Source: JAFAVZ01 sp036009105 (GTDB taxonomy: Bacteria; Acidobacteriota; Thermoanaerobaculia; Gp7-AA8). From it: DNA of 12,028 nucleotides. Location of the stretch: contig DASYMJ010000189.1 in NCBI GenBank assembly GCA_036009105.1, forward strand, positions 1-12,028, read 5' to 3'. The position numbers and the translations under genes were made by a program. This document shows positions 7,054-12,028 of the stretch, piece by piece; the first letter of the stretch is position 1, and each line of letters opens with the position of its first letter. The notes under the pieces were generated by a model. That model searched no databases and was not told where the DNA came from. It saw nothing but the letters and a program-made list of their open reading frames with translations.

Positions 7054-8370
7054 GGCGCAATAGCACGTCGTGAACGGGCTCCCGGCCATCACGGTCAGCC
7101 CGCACCAATATCCCCGCCACGTGGCCAGGGCGCTGGCCGTGCTCTTCGCGGCGCCGGAAGACGAGTAGCCGAAGTACTGCCCGCGTGTCGCCGCGTTGCT
7201 GCCGATCTCCCCCGCGAGCTGGGTGAGCGTGGCGGCGTCGTACTTTGTCTTCCCGTAAGCTTGGTCGAACCCATACTCCCGCGCCCACGGCAGCGTCACG
7301 TTGGGAAGATGCCAGGCCGTGTACCCGGCGATGTCGCCGTTTGGGCGCACGTCCACGATCTCGAAGGCCGGGTTGTTTCCGAAGATGGGAGTGACCGACG
7401 GCGTGATGTGAATGAAGTCGCCGCTGACGAGCCTGAATTCGTCCTGATGGGTGTGGCCGGCGAACGAGCCGGCGATGGTGCTCCGGTGCGCCGCGGTGAT
7501 GCTCAGGTATTGCCGGGTGTACTCATCCTTCCAGAACGTCTGCGCCTTGATCTCGGGGCAGGTGCCGCCATACGTCACCGTGTCGAAGACGTCCATTCCG
7601 GGCGGGATGTGGAACAGCAGCCAGACGCGCTTGCCGTGCTGGCGCGCGAGGCGCAGCTCGGCCTCGAGCCATTCCAACTCGCGCGCGCCGGGATCGGGTC
7701 CGGGGGTACCGCATGGGTTCTTGTAATCCGTCGAAAAGAAATTGGTGTTGAGGGCGATGATGCGCACGTTTTTCAGAGCGGGCACGTCGGCGTGGTAGTA
7801 CCCGCCGGTGGGAAAGCGGCGATCGAACGACCGCGAGCGGACGATCGGCTTCCAGACGTCGCGGAAATCGGTCAGGAACGCCCCGTTCGGCGCGACCGCA
7901 TAGTCGCCGCAGTTCGAGTCGTTATTGCCGAGCGTGGGGTAAATCCGCACCCCGGGGTACGCCTTGCGAAACACCGACGCAATGTACGCGTTCGTCTTCG
8001 CCACGAAGGCGGTGTAGGCGGCCGGGCTCTTGTCGGTCGCGTACTGCTGGTAGTTCTTGTCGAAATCATGGGCCAGGAAGTCGCCCGCGATCAGCACGAA
8101 CGCCGGCGACGGAAGCTGCTTCTGCATCTCGCCCGTCGCGGACCGGAACAACGGGTCGTTGATGTCGCTCCCGTAGGTGCTGAACGCCGTCACGGTGGAA
8201 GAGGCGAGGATCGCATCCCACTGCGACACGTCCGCCGCCTCGAGCTTCGCGACGATTGCCGGATCGACGAACGGATTGAAATGGATGTCGGAAACGGAGA
8301 GGAACTGCTCCGCGAGCGCAGGGAACGCAACGGCGAACAGCGAGAAGACGATCGCGGCGGTTCTCTTCAT
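7027..8370 (-). CDS. Exported acid-sphingomyelinase-like metallophosphoesterase
   Basis: A 447-residue calcineurin-like phosphoesterase with a signal peptide (residues 1-20, MKRTAAIVFSLFAVAFPALA), so it works outside the cytoplasm. Two-metal-site motifs appear in order: Asp28 and His30 (SVSDIHFNP), Asp97 (LIAGDFLAHD), Asn149 in TLGNNDS, His254 (LLFHIPPG), and His306 with His308 (AGHTHQDEF). The layout, including the long gap before GNND and the late GHTH, is that of acid sphingomyelinase-like phosphodiesterases, which cleave phosphodiester or polyphosphate substrates. Position 150 is Asn where most relatives have His. Several Cys residues near the C-terminus (WCG, CYCAS) could form disulfides. 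Exact substrate unknown. It converges on the receptor gene with a 27-bp overlap and diverges from the dehydrogenase gene, so it is a single-gene unit; its Shine-Dalgarno is weak. Confidence 0.9.
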   Translation of the reverse strand: MKRTAAIVFSLFAVAFPALAEQFLSVSDIHFNPFVDPAIVAKLEAADVSQWDAILASSTVTAFSTYGSDINDPLFRSATGEMQKQLPSPAFVLIAGDFLAHDFDKNYQQYATDKSPAAYTAFVAKTNAYIASVFRKAYPGVRIYPTLGNNDSNCGDYAVAPNGAFLTDFRDVWKPIVRSRSFDRRFPTGGYYHADVPALKNVRIIALNTNFFSTDYKNPCGTPGPDPGARELEWLEAELRLARQHGKRVWLLFHIPPGMDVFDTVTYGGTCPEIKAQTFWKDEYTRQYLSITAAHRSTIAGSFAGHTHQDEFRLVSGDFIHITPSVTPIFGNNPAFEIVDVRPNGDIAGYTAWHLPNVTLPWAREYGFDQAYGKTKYDAATLTQLAGEIGSNAATRGQYFGYSSSGAAKSTASALATWRGYWCGLTVMAGSPFTTCYCASKPPGDTK

Positions 8371-8462
8371 GGTGAAGCCATGCTACAGCCGTCCGGTCCG
8401 CCACGATGGATCGGCTCGTCTCCTTGCGCATCTTTTGGTCTGATCGAGGAGAATAGGCAGCC
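8371..8462. promoter_or_regulatory. Divergent intergenic region
   Basis: These 92 bases separate two divergently transcribed genes and must hold promoters for both unless longer leaders exist. No confident -35/-10 pair stands out on either strand. GAGGAG at 8446-8451 is a Shine-Dalgarno for the dehydrogenase, with a rather long 11-nt spacing to its ATG. Confidence 0.4.
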
Positions 8463-9221
8463 ATGGCTCACCAACCTCGCAACATCGTGATCACCGGCGC
8501 GAGCAGCGGCATCGGCGCGGCGATGGCTCGCCGCCTGGGGCGGGACGGCAACCGCATCGTGCTCGCCGCGCGGCGGGCGGAGGCGCTGGAGGCGGTGGCC
8601 GCGGAGAGCGGCGCCGGAGCGGTCGCCGTGGTGGCGGACGTGACGCGCCGCGGGGACGTGGAGCGGCTGCGCAAGGAGGCGCTGCGCGCGCTCGGCAGCG
8701 TCGAGGTGTGGATCAACAACGCCGGCCGCGGCATCAGCCGGCGCGTCCTCGACCTCACCGACGAAGACTTCGACCAGATGATGACCGTGAACGTGAAGTC
8801 GGCCCTCTACGGCATGCAGGCCATCGTTCCCTACTTCCTCGAGCGCGGACGCGGCCATCTCATCAACATCTCCTCCTTCCTCGGGCGGGTTCCGATCGCG
8901 GCGCACCGCTCCGCGTACAACGCGGCGAAGGCCGCGCTCAACGCCCTCACCGCGAACCTGCGGGCGGACGTGGCCCCGAGCGGCGTCGAGGTATCGCTGG
9001 TGATGCCGGGCCTGGTCTCCACCGACTTCGCGCGGAACGCCATCGGCACCGCCGCCCCCACCGCCCCGCCGTGGACGCCGGGCGCGCCGCCGATGCAGCC
9101 GCAGACGGCCGAAGAAGTGGCCGACGCCGTGGCGGCGCTCATCGAACGGCCGCGGGCCGAGCTCTTCACCAATCCGGCGAGCCCGGAGCTGGCCCGGCGC
9201 TACTTCGAAGCGCTGGCCTGA
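8463..9221 (+). CDS. Short-chain dehydrogenase/reductase (classical SDR)
   Basis: A 252-residue NAD(P)-dependent oxidoreductase of the classical SDR family, cytoplasmic. The Rossmann cofactor motif TGASSGIG is at residues 11-18, NNAG at 85-88, catalytic Asn110 in MTVNVKSALYG, Ser138 in NISSFLG, and Tyr152/Lys156 in SAYNAAKAALN. The complete Asn-Ser-Tyr-Lys tetrad argues for an active enzyme. AARR at 36-39, after the second beta strand, carries Arg residues that often mark NADP(H) preference. A MPGLVSTDF segment follows the active site as usual, with a Pro/Ala-rich substrate-loop region at 196-215 and a short tail. The length is typical. The substrate cannot be deduced. The gene stands alone, with the channel gene 88 bp downstream. 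Confidence 0.93.
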   Translation: MAHQPRNIVITGASSGIGAAMARRLGRDGNRIVLAARRAEALEAVAAESGAGAVAVVADVTRRGDVERLRKEALRALGSVEVWINNAGRGISRRVLDLTDEDFDQMMTVNVKSALYGMQAIVPYFLERGRGHLINISSFLGRVPIAAHRSAYNAAKAALNALTANLRADVAPSGVEVSLVMPGLVSTDFARNAIGTAAPTAPPWTPGAPPMQPQTAEEVADAVAALIERPRAELFTNPASPELARRYFEALA

Positions 9222-9296
9222 GCTGCGCGAGGGGAGCAAAAGCCACGCTCCCGGTCCTTTTCTGCTACCGTGGCCGGCGGGTCCAAAACAGCTCGC

Positions 9297-9303
9297 AAAG
9301 GGG
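9297..9303 (+). promoter_or_regulatory. Shine-Dalgarno deciding the GTG start of the channel gene
   Basis: AAAGGGG followed by 6 nt and GTG at 9310. No ATG occurs in frame before the first membrane helix, so this site supports the non-ATG start. Confidence 0.6.
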
Positions 9304-9309
9304 TTCAGG

Positions 9310-11211
9310 GTGAAGACTTTCACGCTCCGGCAGCGTCTCCGCTACGCGTTCGATAACACGTTGTCCCGAGGAACTCCCGCGCTCATCGCGTGGCTGGCCG
9401 TCCTCACCGTCGCTTTTCTCGGCGTCGCATCGGTCCTGCTGGTGGCCCTGGGCGACGTGCCGAAGGGAGAGGGCGGCGCCTCGCTCTCCTTCCCCGAGCT
9501 GATGTGGCACAACCTCATGCGCACCCTCGACGCCGGCACCATGGGCGGCGACAGCGGGCCCGCGGCGTACCTGATCGTGATGCTGCTCGTCACCCTGGGC
9601 GGCGTCTTCATCGTCGGCACCCTGATCGGCCTCATCTCCAACGGGGTGGGCAATCAGATCGAAGAGCTGCGCAAGGGGCGCTCCATGGTCGCCGAGACCG
9701 ATCACGTGGTCATCCTCGGCTGGAACGACCGCATCTTCTCCATCGTGGGGGAGCTCGTGCTCGGCAACGAGCATCGCAAGCGCAACGTGATCGTGGTCAT
9801 GGCCGACCGCGACAAGGTCTCCATGGATGACGAGATGCGGGAGCGCATCGCGGACCCCAAGACCACGCGCGTGGTCTGCCGCCGGGGAAGTCCGATCGAC
9901 CTGGGCGATCTGAAGATCGCCAACTTCAATGCCGCCCGCGCCATCGTGGTGCTCTCGCCCGAGGGGGATGACTCCGATGCGGAGGTGATCAAGACCATCC
10001 TGGCGGTGACCAATCATCCCGAGCGGCGCACCGAGAAGTTCCACATCGTCGCCGAGATCCGGGAGCGGCGGAACATGGAGCCGGCCCGGCTGGTGGGCCG
10101 GGATGAGGCGCAGCTGATCGAGACCGGCGAGACGATCGCGCGGGTGGTCGCGCAGACCTGCCGCCAGACCGGCCTCTCCGGCGTCTACACCGAGCTCCTC
10201 GACTACGGCGGAGACGAGATCTACTTCAAGCGCGATGCGAGCCTGGACGGCCTCTCCTTCGCCGAGTCCCTCTTCGCTTCCGAGACGTGCTCCATCATCG
10301 GCGTGAAGACCGCGGACGGCGTGGTGCAGCTCAATCCGCCGATGGATCGCCGCTTCGCGCCGGGCGACGAGGCGATCGTCATCGCCGCCGACGCGGCATC
10401 GATCCGCCTCGGCAAGCACTCGCCGGCGGTCGACCCGGCTCTGCTCGCGGAGAAACGGGTGACCATCCCCGCCCCGGAGAAAACGCTGCTGCTGGGCTGG
10501 AGCTCGCGCGCGCCGATCATCATCCGTGAGCTCGACAACTATGTCGCGGCCGGCTCGCTGATGACCGTCGTCGCCGACGCTCCGGACATCGAGGAGAGCC
10601 TGGAGGCGCTGCGCCCGACGCTGAGCCGGCAGCAGCTCGACTTCCGCCGCGGCGACTCGAGCGACCGGGCCACCATCGAGAGCGCCAGCCCCGAGCAGTA
10701 CGAGCACATCATCGTGCTCTGCTACGCGGATGACCTGCCGGTGCAGAAAGCGGATGCGAAGACGCTGGTCACCCTGCTGCATCTGCGCGACATCGAGGCG
10801 CGGAGCGGCGCGAACCGCTATTCGATCGTCAGCGAGATGCTCGACGTGCGCAACCGCGAGCTCGCCCAGGTCACCCAGGCCGACGACTTCATCGTCAGCG
10901 AGAACCTGACCAGCCTGCTCGTCGCGCAGGTCACCGAAAACCGGGACCTCCGCGCCGTGTTCGACGACATCTTCGACTCCGACGGCTCGGAGATCTACCT
11001 GCGGGCCGCCGCGGACTATGTCTCGCTGGAAAAGCCGATGAGCTTCTGGCACGTGGTCGAGGCGGCGCGCCGCCGCGGAGAGGTGGCCATCGGCTATCGC
11101 CTCACCGGCGGCAACGGCTCCGGCGGCGACGGCGTCCACGTCAATCCGCCGAAAGGGGCCAGCGTATCGTTCGGCGCGGAAGACCGGATCATCGTGGTGG
11201 CGGAGGACTGA
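9310..11211 (+). CDS. CASTOR/POLLUX-type ion channel with two RCK-like domains
   Basis: A 633-residue membrane channel subunit. Hydrophobic helices at about 24-48 (LIAWLAVLTVAFLGVASVLLVAL) and 84-112 (AYLIVMLLVTLGGVFIVGTLIGLIS) flank a pore helix and loop (62-81) ending LDAGTMGGD, in place of the TVGYG filter of standard K+ channels. This matches the filter style of the plant CASTOR/POLLUX family and its bacterial relatives. After the pore come two cytoplasmic RCK/TrkA-N-like lobes: HVVILGWNDRIFSIVGEL (about 132-149) and KTLLLGWSSRAPIIIRELD (about 391-409). Each is followed by helix-strand patterns and a C-lobe (about 330-360 and 605-631). Such lobes form a gating ring, calcium-binding in the plant proteins. 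GTG is chosen as start because AAAGGGG (9297-9303) lies 6 nt before it. Ion selectivity is not settled by sequence. Confidence 0.88.
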   Translation: MKTFTLRQRLRYAFDNTLSRGTPALIAWLAVLTVAFLGVASVLLVALGDVPKGEGGASLSFPELMWHNLMRTLDAGTMGGDSGPAAYLIVMLLVTLGGVFIVGTLIGLISNGVGNQIEELRKGRSMVAETDHVVILGWNDRIFSIVGELVLGNEHRKRNVIVVMADRDKVSMDDEMRERIADPKTTRVVCRRGSPIDLGDLKIANFNAARAIVVLSPEGDDSDAEVIKTILAVTNHPERRTEKFHIVAEIRERRNMEPARLVGRDEAQLIETGETIARVVAQTCRQTGLSGVYTELLDYGGDEIYFKRDASLDGLSFAESLFASETCSIIGVKTADGVVQLNPPMDRRFAPGDEAIVIAADAASIRLGKHSPAVDPALLAEKRVTIPAPEKTLLLGWSSRAPIIIRELDNYVAAGSLMTVVADAPDIEESLEALRPTLSRQQLDFRRGDSSDRATIESASPEQYEHIIVLCYADDLPVQKADAKTLVTLLHLRDIEARSGANRYSIVSEMLDVRNRELAQVTQADDFIVSENLTSLLVAQVTENRDLRAVFDDIFDSDGSEIYLRAAADYVSLEKPMSFWHVVEAARRRGEVAIGYRLTGGNGSGGDGVHVNPPKGASVSFGAEDRIIVVAED

Positions 11212-11235
11212 GGAGCGCCCCCTCACCGCCGGCCT

Positions 11236-11624
11236 ATGCGTGGAACCCGGGTCCTGCTGATGCTGTCCATGCCGTTCGGCATCGTGCTGGCGCAAGAGCG
11301 GCGCGCCGTACCGCAGGCGGTGGCGGCGCTCGAGCACCTGAAGCCGAAAGCCGCGGCCGGGCCGTTCGCCTGAACGGCGGGCGGCTATCAGTACGACGGC
11401 GCCGGGAACATCGATGACGCCCTTGGCATGCTGAACACCGTCCGCCTCGGTCTACTGGCCTTCCGGTGAGGAGTGGACACCGGCGAACGCTCAGGAAGGC
11501 GCGCCGCTCCAGTTCACCGGCCACGAACGCGATGTCGACGCCTCCGTCTTCCCCGGCTCGCTCGCGGCGGCAGCGTACAAATTCAACGAAAGCGATGCGA
11601 AAGCGCTTCGCGAAATGCCACCCC
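11236..11624 (+). pseudogene. RHS/YD-repeat protein remnant, stop and frameshift
   Basis: An ATG at 11236 opens a signal-peptide-like leader (MRGTRVLLMLSMPFGIVLAQ) and a short Ala/Pro-rich stretch, then hits TGA at 11371. The same frame continues directly past the stop into GGYQYDGAGNIDDALG, a recognisable YD repeat, and stops again near 11467. A shifted frame (from about 11448) reads VYWPSGEEWTPANAQEGAPL then QFTGHERDVDA, the pre-core motif of RHS-repeat-associated core domains (usually FTGKERD or FTGHERD). The sequence between the YD repeat and this motif is far shorter than normal, and the core's usual ARYY...GRFLS block is missing. What follows (AAAYKFNESDAKALREMPPH) is unassigned. This is therefore an internally deleted, inactivated secreted YD/RHS gene. 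Intact relatives are large extracellular wall-associated or toxin-delivery proteins. Confidence 0.7.
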
Positions 11625-12028
11625 ATGAAAAAAGTCTGCATTCTGCTCACTATCGCGTTGCTCGCATGCCGCGCCGAACCAGAAGAGACCGGACAGCCGC
11701 AGGATTTCGGCCGAATGCAACTGCTGCTGCGCCGTGGCGGACCAACAGCGGGGTGACGTCCGTGTCACCGTGAGAAACGTCACCGGTCGGCCGCTGCGCG
11801 TTTGTCGCGAGATATGGACGATGCCGACGGGCCTGATCGTTCTGCACGTGTTCGGGGCCGACGGCAAGGAACTGCGCCGGAGGCCGGGCGCCCTCTGGGC
11901 GGACTACCAGGTCACGGAAAAGGAGCACGTCGTGACCTTTGCCGCCTTTCGGGACTGTGAGCGGGATCATGAACCTCCGCCTGCAGGAAAACTACGGCGC
12001 GACCAAGGGTGAGTTCGACGTCGAGGCG
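11625..12028 (+). pseudogene. Frameshifted lipoprotein gene, continues past right edge
   Basis: MKKVCILLTIALLACRAEPE at 11625 is a lipoprotein signal peptide with an LLAC lipobox (Cys15), followed by DFGRMQLLLRR and a stop at 11754-11756. The likely continuation is in another frame: from about 11734 it reads VADQQRGDVRVTVRNVTGRP and then IWTMPTGLIVLHVFGADGKE, a beta-rich pattern. From about 11957 a third frame reads SGIMNLRLQENYGATKGEF up to the window edge. The order (lipobox, strand-rich NVTGRPL segment, ENYG...KGEFDV) resembles one small immunoglobulin-like lipoprotein split by two single-base shifts. Function unknown. Sequencing error at either shift would restore a gene, so decay is likely but not certain. 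A GTG-started 92-codon frame at 11734 is the longest intact piece. Confidence 0.55.

Noticed and set aside
7261..8490. A 409-codon plus-strand frame
   Set aside because: Shadow of the phosphoesterase gene, whose minus-strand frame has a signal peptide and all metal-site motifs.
9242..9274. gccacg / cgtggc inverted repeat between the dehydrogenase and channel genes
   Set aside because: Six-base stem with a 21-base loop and no T-tract; not a believable terminator or operator.
9265..11337. A 690-codon open frame on the minus strand
   Set aside because: Antisense to the channel gene, with low-complexity His/Asp/Arg content and no recognisable motif.

Overview
This is a high-GC, gene-dense bacterial window from an organism with an outer membrane, because it encodes a TonB-dependent receptor with a TonB box and a C-terminal Phe. 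The gene mix is an ECF sigma factor, FecR regulator and STN-type receptor, a PA-domain subtilase, a CASTOR/POLLUX-like channel and RHS/YD debris. It would suit an Acidobacteriota-like or other soil/environmental lineage, but that is inference; the window holds no taxonomic marker.

Left part (1-925): an unrecognised reading frame open at the left edge is translationally coupled (GTGA overlap) to a small TPR protein. From 926 to 1710 lies a decayed stretch. Its one recognisable element is the frameshifted N-terminal piece of an IS256-family transposase on the minus strand, which still has its Shine-Dalgarno sequence and start codon.

Core (1711-7053): four plus-strand genes are joined head to tail by ATGA stop/start overlaps at 3252, 3842 and 4753. 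They encode a secreted S8 (subtilisin-like) protease with I9 propeptide and PA insert, an ECF sigma factor, a one-TM FecR-type anti-sigma regulator with an STN-like C-terminus, and a TonB-dependent receptor with an N-terminal STN signalling domain. The last three form a standard cell-surface signalling system: the receptor senses and imports a ligand, its STN domain signals to FecR in the periplasm, and the sigma factor is released. The first gene adds a secreted protease to the same translational unit. That is the most interesting feature here, because the protease could produce the imported ligand or act on a component of the relay.

Right part (7027-11211): a minus-strand exported acid-sphingomyelinase-like metallophosphoesterase overlaps the receptor tail-to-tail by 27 bp. 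It diverges from a classical short-chain dehydrogenase, which is followed by a CASTOR/POLLUX-type ion channel with two RCK-like lobes. From 11236 to the right edge are two broken genes: an RHS/YD-repeat remnant and a frameshifted lipoprotein. No tRNA, rRNA, CRISPR array or convincing rho-independent terminator was seen.
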